Of a stretch of DNA of 37,258 nt, positions 7,585-16,084 are shown piece after piece. The notes under the pieces are model-generated. The model made no database searches. It was not told where the DNA came from and worked only from the letters and a program-made list of their open reading frames with translations. The stretch covers positions 1-37,258 of the forward strand of contig CAMCWM010000033.1 in assembly GCA_945882215.1 (NCBI GenBank). The letters run 5' to 3'. The translations under genes were made by a program, and so were the position numbers. The first letter of the stretch is position 1. The number at the start of each line of letters is the position of its first letter. Source of the DNA: Akkermansia muciniphila (GTDB lineage Bacteria > Verrucomicrobiota > Verrucomicrobiia > Verrucomicrobiales > Verrucomicrobiaceae).

Positions 7585-8649
7585 GTGAGTCTTTCGCATC
7601 CCACTGACGACCTTCGCGTCGCTGAAATCTTGCCGTTGATCCAGCCAGCCCTGCTCATGCACGAGTTCCGGCTGGGCGAGCTTGAATCCGCCTTCATCGA
7701 AGACTCCCGCAAGCGTGCCGAGGCGATCCTGACACTGAAGGACGACCGCCTGCTCGTCGTCGTCGGTCCCTGCTCGATCCACGACACCAAGTCCGCGCTC
7801 GAATACGCCCAGCACATCATTGAGGCACGTCAAAAATACGCTGCTGACCTCGAGATCGTCATGCGCGTCTATTTTGAAAAGCCGCGCACCACGGTCGGCT
7901 GGAAGGGGTTTATCAACGATCCGCATCTCGACGGCACCTTCGACATCAACAGCGGCCTGCGTGGTGCGCGCGATTTGCTCATCAAGCTCACCAAACGCGG
8001 AGTCCCCGCCGGCACGGAGTTCCTTGACGTGATCACGCCGCAGTACATCGCCGACGTCGTCGTTTGGGGCGCGATCGGCGCCCGCACCACCGAAAGCCAG
8101 GTCCACCGTCAGCTCGCGTCCGGTTTGTCCATGCCGGTTGGCTTCAAAAACGGCACGGATGGTGGCATTCAGGTCGCGTTGGATGCCATTGAAGCCGCCA
8201 AGGGCCAGCATTGCTTCCTGTCCGTGACCAAGGACGGCGTCGCCGCCATCGTGAACACCAAGGGTAACAACGCCTGCCACGTCATTCTGCGCGGAGGCAA
8301 AGGCGGCACCAACTTCGATGCTGCCTCGATCAAGACCGTCGCCGATCAACTCACGGCGCGCGGTCTGCCCGCCAGCGTCATGGTCGATTGCAGTCATGGC
8401 AACAGCCTCAAAGACTACCGCAAGCAACCCGTCGCCTCGGCTTCCATCGCCGAGCAAATCAGCAGCGGCAGCAAGGCCATCACCGGCGTGATGATCGAAA
8501 GCCATCTCGTCGAAGGCCGCCAGGACACCAAGCCCGGCCAGCCGCTCACTTACGGCCAGAGCATTACCGACGCCTGTGTCTCGTGGGACACCACGGCAAG
8601 CATGCTCGATCAACTCGCCACCGCCGTCCGCGCCCGTCGCAGCAAATGA
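7585..8649 (+). CDS. aroG: 3-deoxy-7-phosphoheptulonate synthase (class I DAHP synthase)
   Basis: This 354-residue enzyme joins phosphoenolpyruvate and erythrose 4-phosphate, the first step of the shikimate pathway. Clear AroF/G/H-type motifs are VVVGPCSIHD, MRVYFEKPRTTVGWKGF, DPHLDGTFDINSGLR, GARTTESQVHRQLASGLSMP with VGFKNGTDG, and VMVDCSHGNSLKDY. The length matches the E. coli enzymes. Which isozyme it resembles, and so whether Phe, Tyr or Trp inhibits it, cannot be told, so the symbol is generic. The start is GTG 7585, just before the conserved N-terminal region. The stop overlaps the hldA start by 4 bases (ATGA), so the two are probably translationally coupled. Confidence 0.95.
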   Translation: MSLSHPTDDLRVAEILPLIQPALLMHEFRLGELESAFIEDSRKRAEAILTLKDDRLLVVVGPCSIHDTKSALEYAQHIIEARQKYAADLEIVMRVYFEKPRTTVGWKGFINDPHLDGTFDINSGLRGARDLLIKLTKRGVPAGTEFLDVITPQYIADVVVWGAIGARTTESQVHRQLASGLSMPVGFKNGTDGGIQVALDAIEAAKGQHCFLSVTKDGVAAIVNTKGNNACHVILRGGKGGTNFDAASIKTVADQLTARGLPASVMVDCSHGNSLKDYRKQPVASASIAEQISSGSKAITGVMIESHLVEGRQDTKPGQPLTYGQSITDACVSWDTTASMLDQLATAVRARRSK

Positions 8650-9635
8650 ACTTCACTCGCGAACATCTCCAGCGCCTTGCGCAAGGCCGCATACTCGTGG
8701 TGGGAGATGTCATGCTCGATCATTTCATCTGGGGCCACGTCCGCCGTATTTCGCCTGAGGCGCCAGTGCCTATCGTCGAAGTCACCAAAGAGGAGTTTTA
8801 TCCCGGTGGAGCCGCCAACGTCGCCCGCAACATCTCGCCCTTCTCGCCGCACACACACCTCATGGGCCGCGTTGGCAAAGACATGGCCGCCGACAAGCTG
8901 CGGACGCTCTTGATCGAAGACCAGGTCGATCCCGCACCGCTGCTTGTTCACGAAACACTCCCTACGATCTCCAAAGCCCGCGTCGTCGCACGTCAACAGC
9001 AGATCGTCCGCGTCGATCGCGAAAAACTGCTGCCGCAGACCGACGATGAGCTCGCCGAAGTCGGACAACGCCTGCGCCAGCTCGCGCCGAATCTCGATGC
9101 GATCATTCTTGAAGACTACGGCAAGGGTTTCATCACCGAAAAGCTCATGCAGTTGGTCGCCAAGATCGCCGCAGAACACAAACTCATCGTCACCGTCGAT
9201 CCATCCCCGCGTAATCCATTGCCCTGGGCCGGAGTTTCACTCGTGAAGCCGAATCGACTCGAAGCCTTCGCAGCCGCCGGACTCGAAGACCACCTGCTGC
9301 CCGAAGTTCCTCTCGAAAACAAGGAACTCCTCGAAGTAGGCCGTGTTTTGCTCGCCAAATGGAGCGTCGCCAGCGTGCTCGTCACTCTCGGCGAACAGGG
9401 CATGATGCTCTTTGAGCGCGATGCAGCCCCTCACCACATCCCGACACGTGCGCGTGAAGTCTTCGATGTCTCCGGTGCCGGCGATACTGCCATCGCCCTG
9501 CTCACGCTCGCGCTCGCCACAGGCATGTCGTTGCTGGAAGCCGCGGAAATCTCCAATCACGCCAGCGGCATCGTTGTCGGCAAGCTCGGCACCGCCACAT
9601 TGACGCCCGACGAGCTTCTCGCAGCCTTCTCATAA
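8646..9635 (+). CDS. hldA: D-glycero-beta-D-manno-heptose-7-phosphate kinase (HldA / HldE kinase domain)
   Basis: This 329-residue PfkB/ribokinase-family protein matches the kinase half of HldE (RfaE domain I). It phosphorylates heptose 7-phosphate at C1 on the way to ADP-heptose for the LPS core. Evidence includes GRILVVGDVMLDHFIWG at the N-terminus, RISPEAPVPIV, GGAANVARN, an ILEDYGKG segment, VDPSPRN and the catalytic PfkB signature FDVSGAGDTAIA near residue 275. The protein ends where the kinase domain ends, so the fused adenylyltransferase of E. coli HldE is absent and must be supplied by a separate HldC-type protein elsewhere. The ATG overlaps the aroG stop; gmhA follows after one base. 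Confidence 0.93.
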   Translation: MNFTREHLQRLAQGRILVVGDVMLDHFIWGHVRRISPEAPVPIVEVTKEEFYPGGAANVARNISPFSPHTHLMGRVGKDMAADKLRTLLIEDQVDPAPLLVHETLPTISKARVVARQQQIVRVDREKLLPQTDDELAEVGQRLRQLAPNLDAIILEDYGKGFITEKLMQLVAKIAAEHKLIVTVDPSPRNPLPWAGVSLVKPNRLEAFAAAGLEDHLLPEVPLENKELLEVGRVLLAKWSVASVLVTLGEQGMMLFERDAAPHHIPTRAREVFDVSGAGDTAIALLTLALATGMSLLEAAEISNHASGIVVGKLGTATLTPDELLAAFS

Positions 9636-9636
9636 T

Positions 9637-10218
9637 ATGAGCACCGATTTCTCATCCTTTTTCAAAACGCACCTCAGCGAGCATCAGGACGCCATCGCTA
9701 AACTCAGCGCGATGAGCGATCAAATCGCCCCGCTGGCCGACGCGTGGCTCACCGCGCTGCGAAACGGCAAAAAAATCATCTTCTTCGGCAACGGGGGCAG
9801 CGCCGCCGATGCCCAGCATCTCGCCGCCGAACTCGTCGTGCGTTATCGCATCAACCGTCCTGCGCTCGCCGGGCTCGCCTTGACCACCGACACCTCGATC
9901 CTCACCGCGCACAGCAACGACTTCGGCTTTGAAACCGTCTTCTCGCGCCAGATCGAAGCTCTCGCCCAGCCCGGCGATGTCGCGCTCGGCATCTCGACCT
10001 CAGGCACGAGCAAAAATATCCTCCTCGGCCTTCAGGCCGCCAACGCACGCGGTTGCGTCACCATCGCCTTCACCGGCGAAAAAGGCGCGGATTGCGCCGC
10101 TGAAGCCAAACTGAGCTTCAAAGCGCCTTCTGCGATCACCGCACGCGTCCAGGAATGCCATCTCCTCATCGGGCATCTCCTCTGCGATGTCGCGGAGCAA
10201 AGCTTCGCGGCAGCTTAA
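9637..10218 (+). CDS. gmhA: Sedoheptulose-7-phosphate isomerase
   Basis: This 193-residue SIS-domain protein has the usual GmhA length. It isomerises sedoheptulose 7-phosphate to D-glycero-D-manno-heptose 7-phosphate, the substrate of the HldA kinase encoded just upstream. Seen motifs are IIFFGNGGSAADAQHLAAEL (residues about 46-65), VVRYRINRPALAGLALTTDT, GISTSGTSKNILLGLQAA, and a C-terminal VQECHLLIGHLLCDVAE, where the family has metal/catalytic residues. The pairing with hldA supports the assignment over other SIS proteins. The phosphatase GmhB is not encoded in this window. Confidence 0.95.
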   Translation: MSTDFSSFFKTHLSEHQDAIAKLSAMSDQIAPLADAWLTALRNGKKIIFFGNGGSAADAQHLAAELVVRYRINRPALAGLALTTDTSILTAHSNDFGFETVFSRQIEALAQPGDVALGISTSGTSKNILLGLQAANARGCVTIAFTGEKGADCAAEAKLSFKAPSAITARVQECHLLIGHLLCDVAEQSFAAA

Positions 10219-10240
10219 AGCCCGCTCTTTCGCGTCCTTC

Positions 10241-11542
10241 ATGGCCGCAGGCTCCCAAATTCTCAAAACGCTCTCGCTGGCGACGACGCTGCGCATGGCA
10301 CGCCTGTTGTTGAGCTTCGCGCTCACCTGTGCGCTCGCACGTCATCTCGGTGGCGCGGGTTTCGGCCATCTTGCCGTCGCCATGGCGCTGATTTCGATTT
10401 TGCTGAGCGTTGGCGAACTCGGTTTCGCCCGCTACACGGTGCGCGAATTGATGAAGCGCGGCAGTGATCAGCCCGCCGTGCTCGGAATCACGATCACGGC
10501 TCGTTTCATCGTCTCGGTGGGCCTTTTCGCGGGTTTGATCGCCTGGATCGGCTGGCGCAGACCCGAAGGGGCGCTGCTGCTCGTGGTCTATGGCACGCAA
10601 CTCCTCACCAATCCTGCCACGGAGATGCTCGCATGGCTGGAAGCCCACGGTCGTGTTTCAAAAGCCGCCGTGGCCCAATTCATCGGTTTCATTGTCAGCG
10701 CCGTCTGCATCGCCATTGGCATCTGGAACCATGCGCCGCTGTGGTTTTTCGCTCTGACGTATGCGCTCGAAGGCTGGGTCTTCATCGCTCTCTGCGCGTT
10801 CGTGTTCCGGCAGCATGGAGGCCGGATCAAACCTCGCGCCTTCCAATTTTCCCGCGCATTCGCCCTGGTCAGCCGTTCCTGGCCAGAACTCGCTTCTCAA
10901 GCCGCGCTCATTCTGTTGTTTCGTCTCGACACCATGATGATCGAATGGCTGCGCGGCGCTGAAGAAGCCGGCATCTATGGAGCGGCGGTGCGTGTCTCTG
11001 AAATGGCCTATTTCGTGCCAGGCATCCTCGCCACATTGTTTCTGCCGCGTTTGATGGAAGCCCGTCAAAACGACTCAGTGTTGTTTGAAAAACGTGTCGT
11101 CGATTACCTCTCCGCCTCGGTCATTCTTGCCTTCATCGTGGCCGCCGGACTGCTGATTCTCTCGCCATGGATGTCCACCGCCTTCGGTAATGAATTTGCT
11201 CGCAGCGGCGAAATGCTCCGCGTTCACGCCTGGGCCTTTATTCCGTATGCCATCGGCATCGCCCGCACGCAGATACTCACCGTCGAAGATCGCCTCGCGG
11301 CCAATCTCTCCTCCGTCATCCTGGCCGTGGCCATCAATGCCTGGCTCAATCTCATTTGGATTCCAGTTCATGGCGGTGTCGGCGCCGCCTGGGCCACGCT
11401 CGTGTCTTACACGCTGGCATGGGTTGTTTGCACTTACCTTTCGCCTGGATTGCGCACCCATGTGTCAGGCCTCATGACCCGTGCGTTCGTTGGTCTGCCA
11501 CGTTTCACGCTGCTGCGCGTTCGTGCGCTGTTGCATTCCTGA
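10241..11542 (+). CDS. Wzx-type polysaccharide flippase (MOP superfamily)
   Basis: This integral membrane protein of about 433 residues has roughly 12 hydrophobic segments and the layout of oligosaccharide flippases. Near the N-terminus is MARLLLSFALTCALARHLGG, and GFGHLAVAMALISILLSVGE resembles the typical flippase segment. A RLDTMMIEWLRG motif with EEAGIYGAAVRV lies midway, matching the conserved Wzx/RfbX core. Its likely role is to flip lipid-linked glycan precursors across the inner membrane for the neighbouring glycosyltransferases. ATG 10241 was chosen because earlier in-frame starts (from 10187) lie inside gmhA and add a hydrophilic Arg/Ser-rich stretch. The O-antigen ligase-like gene follows 4 bases after its stop. 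Confidence 0.87.
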   Translation: MAAGSQILKTLSLATTLRMARLLLSFALTCALARHLGGAGFGHLAVAMALISILLSVGELGFARYTVRELMKRGSDQPAVLGITITARFIVSVGLFAGLIAWIGWRRPEGALLLVVYGTQLLTNPATEMLAWLEAHGRVSKAAVAQFIGFIVSAVCIAIGIWNHAPLWFFALTYALEGWVFIALCAFVFRQHGGRIKPRAFQFSRAFALVSRSWPELASQAALILLFRLDTMMIEWLRGAEEAGIYGAAVRVSEMAYFVPGILATLFLPRLMEARQNDSVLFEKRVVDYLSASVILAFIVAAGLLILSPWMSTAFGNEFARSGEMLRVHAWAFIPYAIGIARTQILTVEDRLAANLSSVILAVAINAWLNLIWIPVHGGVGAAWATLVSYTLAWVVCTYLSPGLRTHVSGLMTRAFVGLPRFTLLRVRALLHS

Positions 11543-11546
11543 TCTT

Positions 11547-13106
11547 ATGCAAGGCAAGGCATTCATCATTTTCCTCGGTGGCATTGGCGCGGTGTACGTC
11601 ATGTTCTCCGTGCTGCTCGCGGGTGGCAACTCCATCGGTGCGCTCGCACAATTCCTCTCCATTGGCTCTTTCATCCTCGCGGTGGTGCAGCCACGTCTCG
11701 CCCTCTACCTCATGGTCTTTTACGCTGGCTACAGCGATCTGCTGAAGCGCATGATGATCTTCGACGGTCACGTCACCATGAACGACGTCATGTGGGTGCG
11801 CGCCCTCTGTCCGTTGACCCTGGCAGGCATCTGTCTTGGAACGCTCGTGCGCTCGCTGCACGACGGCAGCCTGTATCAGCGGCGGAAACTGATCTCGTTG
11901 CTCGTCTGCATCCTCGGCTTCATCATCTCCGCCGTCTCAGCTTTGCGCAGCGGTGGCGGCTTCAATGCGGCCGCCACGCAGCTCGCCGACGGCGCGGCCT
12001 ACATGTTCTTGCTGTTCGTTGTGCCCTGCGTCTTCCGCACACCGGATCAAATCACCGCCTTCATCAAATACTGCCTCATCATCTTCATCCCGGTCGCGCT
12101 CTACGGCCTCAAGCAGCAGATCTTCGGCCTCAGCGACTTTGAAATCGAGTACCTGCGCTCCGGCCTCACCGTTCTCTCGAAACATCTCGACGACGTGCGT
12201 CCGCGTCCCTTCTCCACGCTCGTGGACAGCTCTCCCTTCGGCACTAGCTGCGCCATCTGCGCCTGCCTTGCTCTGATGGTGCGTCGCCATCATCGAGACA
12301 CCGGTTCCAACACGTGGGGAACGATGAGCTTTGTGTTCTTTGGCATCTTTGTCGCCGGTTGCGTCGCCAGCATGACGCGCTTCGCCAACATCAACTGGGC
12401 GTTGCCCCTCTTGCTGCTGCCCGTGCTGCGGAGCGCTCGCGGCACCGCCACGCTGTACGCGTCCGTGGCCGCCTTGTTCTTCACCGCGTGCATCTTTGCG
12501 CAGGATTTGATCAACTGGGTCACCAAGCTCACGCTCTTGGCGCTCGAAAACTTCGGCGGCACCGCCATCGGAGAGCAATTCGCCCGCTTCTGGACCATCT
12601 GCGACCGCCTGGAGGGCATGCACGATCTCGCGCACAACCCGCTCATGTGGACCATGTTCGGCTACGGCACCAAAGGCGCCGCCGACATGCATGAGACGCG
12701 CATGGTCGCCAGTCACGATCTCATCTCGAACTTGCTGCTCGAGATTGGCTGGTTGCCGCTCAGCCTCGTGCTCATCATCGCCGCGCTCGCGCTACACTCC
12801 TTCCATCGCAGTGTTCTCCGCTTGCGCGGTACACCCACCTTCAGCATCTGCCTGTGGATGGTCGGCATCGAGTTCGGCCTGCTCGTGCACAACATCTTCG
12901 CCGGCAACGTCACTTCCACCTTCCCAGTGAACTTCTTCTTCTGGTTCATCGCCGGCGCGTTGAACGCCTGCATCATTCACCAGGAAAGTCTGCGGGTGAA
13001 AAAGCCCCTGCCGCCACAAACCGAGCCGCAGCCGGTGCATTTGCATCATCCGGCCTTCGCTCGCTCTCAAACCGTGCCATTCAACCGCACACTGCCACAT
13101 GGCTGA
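11547..13106 (+). CDS. O-antigen ligase / Wzy-like membrane protein
   Basis: This 519-residue polytopic membrane protein has about 11-12 hydrophobic segments. A large loop near residues 345-395 precedes a SHDLISNLLLEIGWLPL segment, which fits the H-x-x-x-x-x-x-L-x-E-x-G signature of the Wzy_C/WaaL superfamily. It probably ligates or polymerises glycans on the periplasmic side. WaaL, Wzy and exosortase-associated EPS polymerases cannot be separated from the sequence alone. ATG 11547 gives a hydrophobic N-terminus directly; in-frame starts further upstream lie inside the flippase gene. Its last 8 bases overlap the next glycosyltransferase gene. Confidence 0.8.
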   Translation: MQGKAFIIFLGGIGAVYVMFSVLLAGGNSIGALAQFLSIGSFILAVVQPRLALYLMVFYAGYSDLLKRMMIFDGHVTMNDVMWVRALCPLTLAGICLGTLVRSLHDGSLYQRRKLISLLVCILGFIISAVSALRSGGGFNAAATQLADGAAYMFLLFVVPCVFRTPDQITAFIKYCLIIFIPVALYGLKQQIFGLSDFEIEYLRSGLTVLSKHLDDVRPRPFSTLVDSSPFGTSCAICACLALMVRRHHRDTGSNTWGTMSFVFFGIFVAGCVASMTRFANINWALPLLLLPVLRSARGTATLYASVAALFFTACIFAQDLINWVTKLTLLALENFGGTAIGEQFARFWTICDRLEGMHDLAHNPLMWTMFGYGTKGAADMHETRMVASHDLISNLLLEIGWLPLSLVLIIAALALHSFHRSVLRLRGTPTFSICLWMVGIEFGLLVHNIFAGNVTSTFPVNFFFWFIAGALNACIIHQESLRVKKPLPPQTEPQPVHLHHPAFARSQTVPFNRTLPHG

Positions 13107-14205
13107 TTCATCCCAGCTTGTCGTCCTCACTCCCTACGCCCTGCGCGACTGGAGCGACCGGCCACGCCGTTTTCTCGATCCGGCACCCATGCCGTTTCGC
13201 AGCAAAGCGCTCGTCGGTGAGTGGTTTCAAAACGACGAGCAACTGGAACGCGACTACCACCGCCGCCAGCGCGGCGCCACACGCCGCATGGCTGATGCTT
13301 TGCGCCTGATCGTTGGCAACTACGCAATACTGCATCGTGCCCGCATGATCTACTGCCTCGACGGCATGCATTATGCGATCCTGCTCATGCTCGCGCGTGC
13401 TGGAATGTTCCGCACAGAGGGAAAAATCATCCGCCGCGTCGCCTTCCACGACACCGCGTGGCAAAAGCTCGCCGCGAAGCTGCGAGGCGCTCCGGCCGCC
13501 TTCCAAATTGAGTGCATCACGCACGAGCAGTTTGCTTCAGCCTCCAGCCATCTCGGCGCTCATCGCGTCATTTCCCGTCCGTGGAAGATCGACACCGGCT
13601 GGTTCCAACCTGCGCCCGATGCACTGCATCTCCGCGCTCTGCTGCCCGGAAACATCAGCCGTGACGAGTCCATCGTGCCACCGCTGCTTCACAGCGGCAT
13701 TTCCATCACGCGCATTGCTCGTTCCGACTCGTTGCACGCCCGATTCGCAGTCGAAGTTGCCGATCCACGCTTCGAACTCGTCACCAATGCATCTCACCGC
13801 GAGTACCTCGAGCATCTGCACGCCGCGCCCGCTGTTTTGCTGCCCATCGTTTCTTGCGACGGATCCGCCGGCCTTACCGCCGCATTGGAAGCCATCGCTG
13901 CTGGCATTCCTATTCTCGCCAACCGTAGCATGGGCCTCACCGAACTCTTCGCCGAGTGCCAGTATCCTGTGCCGATGCTGCACAACCTCGATCCCGAGGC
14001 CTGGGCGCAGGCTTATCGTCAAATCGAAGAGCAGCATGATTCGCCCGAGTTCATGGAAGCACTCGAAAATTCACGCCGCCTGCTGCTCAAACACCACCGC
14101 ATCCTGCCTGCAGGCGACGATTGGGCGCAGATCTTCGCCGCTGCCTGTGCCGCAGAACCGAGCGCGGCTGTCCACGAACTGCGTGAAGCCTCCGCCCCGG
14201 CATGA
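13099..14205 (+). CDS. Glycosyltransferase-like protein (probable GT4/GT-B)
   Basis: This 368-residue soluble protein shows a GT-B C-terminal pattern: SCDGSAGLTAALEAIAAGIP, then ILANRSMGLTELFAE, where GT4 enzymes place the nucleotide-sugar-binding Glu region. The N-terminal half is not one I recognise and holds a basic patch (HRRQRGATRRMADALR). Sugar donor and acceptor cannot be named. Overlaps of 8 bases with the ligase gene upstream and 4 bases with the next glycosyltransferase place it firmly in the polysaccharide operon. Confidence 0.7.
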   Translation: MADSSQLVVLTPYALRDWSDRPRRFLDPAPMPFRSKALVGEWFQNDEQLERDYHRRQRGATRRMADALRLIVGNYAILHRARMIYCLDGMHYAILLMLARAGMFRTEGKIIRRVAFHDTAWQKLAAKLRGAPAAFQIECITHEQFASASSHLGAHRVISRPWKIDTGWFQPAPDALHLRALLPGNISRDESIVPPLLHSGISITRIARSDSLHARFAVEVADPRFELVTNASHREYLEHLHAAPAVLLPIVSCDGSAGLTAALEAIAAGIPILANRSMGLTELFAECQYPVPMLHNLDPEAWAQAYRQIEEQHDSPEFMEALENSRRLLLKHHRILPAGDDWAQIFAAACAAEPSAAVHELREASAPA

Positions 14206-15353
14206 GACCCTGCCTGCTGCTCATCAGCCATGCCTACGCCGCGCTCGAAAACCGCAAGAAGCTCCAGGCGCTCGCACAGCATTTTGATCTCGTTTGCGTC
14301 ACCTCCACCATCGAGCAACGCGTCATCCTCGGTCGCAAGGCTTCCGACTTCGACAACGATAACGATGCCGGTGCACGCAACTACCAGCTCGTCCGCTGCC
14401 CGCGTCGTGGCTCCAGCGACACCACCTTTCGCTATGCCGGTCTCGCCACCGTCATGCGATCACGTCGTTTCGATGTCGTCCTCGTCGAAAACGAACCTTG
14501 GGCTGTCGTCTGCTGGCAGGCACGCTTTTGGAAGTCTTTGCTTCAACCCAAGGCTCTGTTCGGCGAATTCACCTGGGAAAATGTCGAGCGTCCCGGCTGG
14601 AAGGGTTTCATCCTCGCACGAATCTATCGTTGCATGACTGCCACGACCGATTTCATCATCGCTGGCAATCAAGCCGCCTCCCAGCTTGTGCAGAAGCGTG
14701 GCGCACACTCCAACAACGTGCTCGTCGCCCCGCAGCTCGGCGTCGATCTCGCCAATCATCAGCCCGCGTCGCCCTCAGAACGCGATGAACTGCGCAAAGC
14801 CCAAGGATTGCCTTCAGACACCTTCATCATTGGTTACTGCGGCCGTTTGACCGAGGAAAAAGGCATTCGCGAGCTGTTTCAGGCCTGTGACGACTTGGGA
14901 AGCGTCCATCTCGCCCTTCTCGGCTCCGGCGCACTCGAACCGTGGCACAAGGAGCAGCAGCAAACACGTCCCTGGCTTCATCTGCTGCCGCCACGGCCGC
15001 ATTTCGAGATTCCGGCCTTCCTGCGCTGTCTCGATGTCTTTGTGCTCGCCAGCAAACCTGTGCGCACCATGCAGCTTTGCTGGGAAGAGCAGTTCGGCCA
15101 TGTCTTGATCGAAGCGATGGCCTGTGGCGTCACCACGCTCGGTTCCAGCAGCGGCGCCATCCCCGAAGTCATTGGCCATGACGATGCCATTTTTCCTCAT
15201 GGTGATTCCAAAACACTCGCTGACCGCATCCGGCGCGTGATGAACGACTCCACACTCGCTCAAAGCCAGCTCGAACGCACCCGCATGTTCTACACCCACG
15301 ACGCCGTCGCCGCGCTGTGGGCCGGATTCATCCAGCAAAAGCTCGCCGCATGA
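14202..15353 (+). CDS. Glycosyltransferase family 4 protein
   Basis: This 383-residue protein is a GT-B retaining glycosyltransferase of the GT4 type. The N-terminal acceptor domain includes FDVVLVENEPWAVVCW and FGEFTWENVERPGWKG. The C-terminal domain has IIGYCGRLTEEKGIRELF and the GT4 signature EEQFGHVLIEAMACGVTTLG followed by SSSGAIPEVIG. It probably adds a sugar to a lipid-linked glycan at the cytoplasmic face; the donor is unknown. The start overlaps the previous stop (ATGA), and the methyltransferase start overlaps its own stop. Confidence 0.9.
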   Translation: MRPCLLLISHAYAALENRKKLQALAQHFDLVCVTSTIEQRVILGRKASDFDNDNDAGARNYQLVRCPRRGSSDTTFRYAGLATVMRSRRFDVVLVENEPWAVVCWQARFWKSLLQPKALFGEFTWENVERPGWKGFILARIYRCMTATTDFIIAGNQAASQLVQKRGAHSNNVLVAPQLGVDLANHQPASPSERDELRKAQGLPSDTFIIGYCGRLTEEKGIRELFQACDDLGSVHLALLGSGALEPWHKEQQQTRPWLHLLPPRPHFEIPAFLRCLDVFVLASKPVRTMQLCWEEQFGHVLIEAMACGVTTLGSSSGAIPEVIGHDDAIFPHGDSKTLADRIRRVMNDSTLAQSQLERTRMFYTHDAVAALWAGFIQQKLAA

Positions 15354-16084
15354 GCACTTACCGAGACATCCTCTATCGCGACTATTCCGCCTCCTTTGGT
15401 GGGCAGAAAGCTCTCGATGTCAGCGTGCAGCACGCGCAATACGACGCCACTTACGATCAACTGCCGCCGAAGCGGGATGCTATCATCGCCGATCTCGGCT
15501 GCGGCAAAGGCGAATGGATCGGGTGGATGGCCTCCAAAGGTTTCTCCAAGCTCACCGGCGTCGATCTCTCGTCTTCCGATCTCGCCATTGCCCGGCAAAA
15601 CGATTCTTCCCGCACCTGGGTGCAAGAAAACGTCATCACCTTCCTCGAATCGCAAGATGCCGCGTTCGATCTGTTGCACGCGAAGGATATAATCGAGCAC
15701 TTCACCAAGGACGAGTTCATCCGCTTTCTCACCGCTGCACGCAACGCGCTCAAACCCGGCGGCGAATTATGGCTGCTCACCTTCAACGCGCAAAGCCCAC
15801 TCTCGTCCGCCATCCGTTACGGCGACTTCACCCACGAGATCGGCTTCACTCCCGCCAGCATGGCTCAGTGCCTCCGCGCCTGCGGCTTCAAGCACATCTC
15901 CGTTCAAGGCCGCCACTACTGCTCCAACTCCACCAGCGGCCAGATCCGCCGCATCCTTGGTCACATGGTCTTCAAGATGGCCGGCTTGCTCCTGAAAATT
16001 CGTCACGGCGAAGCAGCGAAGGAACGCTTCATCGACATGCACTGCACGCAGCCCGATCTGTTTACGATGGCCTGCAAAGTTTGA
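15350..16084 (+). CDS. SAM-dependent methyltransferase (class I)
   Basis: This 244-residue protein carries the SAM-binding motif IIADLGCGKGEWIGWM (residues about 45-60), an acidic loop after GVDLSSSDLAIA, and a LLHAKDIIEHF motif resembling the conserved class I post-II region, followed by ALKPGGELWLLTFN. The fold suggests methylation of a sugar or lipid-linked intermediate, perhaps end-capping a glycan chain. ATG 15350 overlaps the GT4 stop by 4 bases and gives MSTYRDILYRDYSASF, a natural start. Its 3' end overlaps the convergent GT9 gene by 23 bases. Confidence 0.85.
   Translation: MSTYRDILYRDYSASFGGQKALDVSVQHAQYDATYDQLPPKRDAIIADLGCGKGEWIGWMASKGFSKLTGVDLSSSDLAIARQNDSSRTWVQENVITFLESQDAAFDLLHAKDIIEHFTKDEFIRFLTAARNALKPGGELWLLTFNAQSPLSSAIRYGDFTHEIGFTPASMAQCLRACGFKHISVQGRHYCSNSTSGQIRRILGHMVFKMAGLLLKIRHGEAAKERFIDMHCTQPDLFTMACKV

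Noticed and set aside
7292-7588. 98-residue plus-strand frame in the aroG leader
   Set aside because: No signal, domain or ribosome-binding site; its translation looks random and it overlaps the aroG start.
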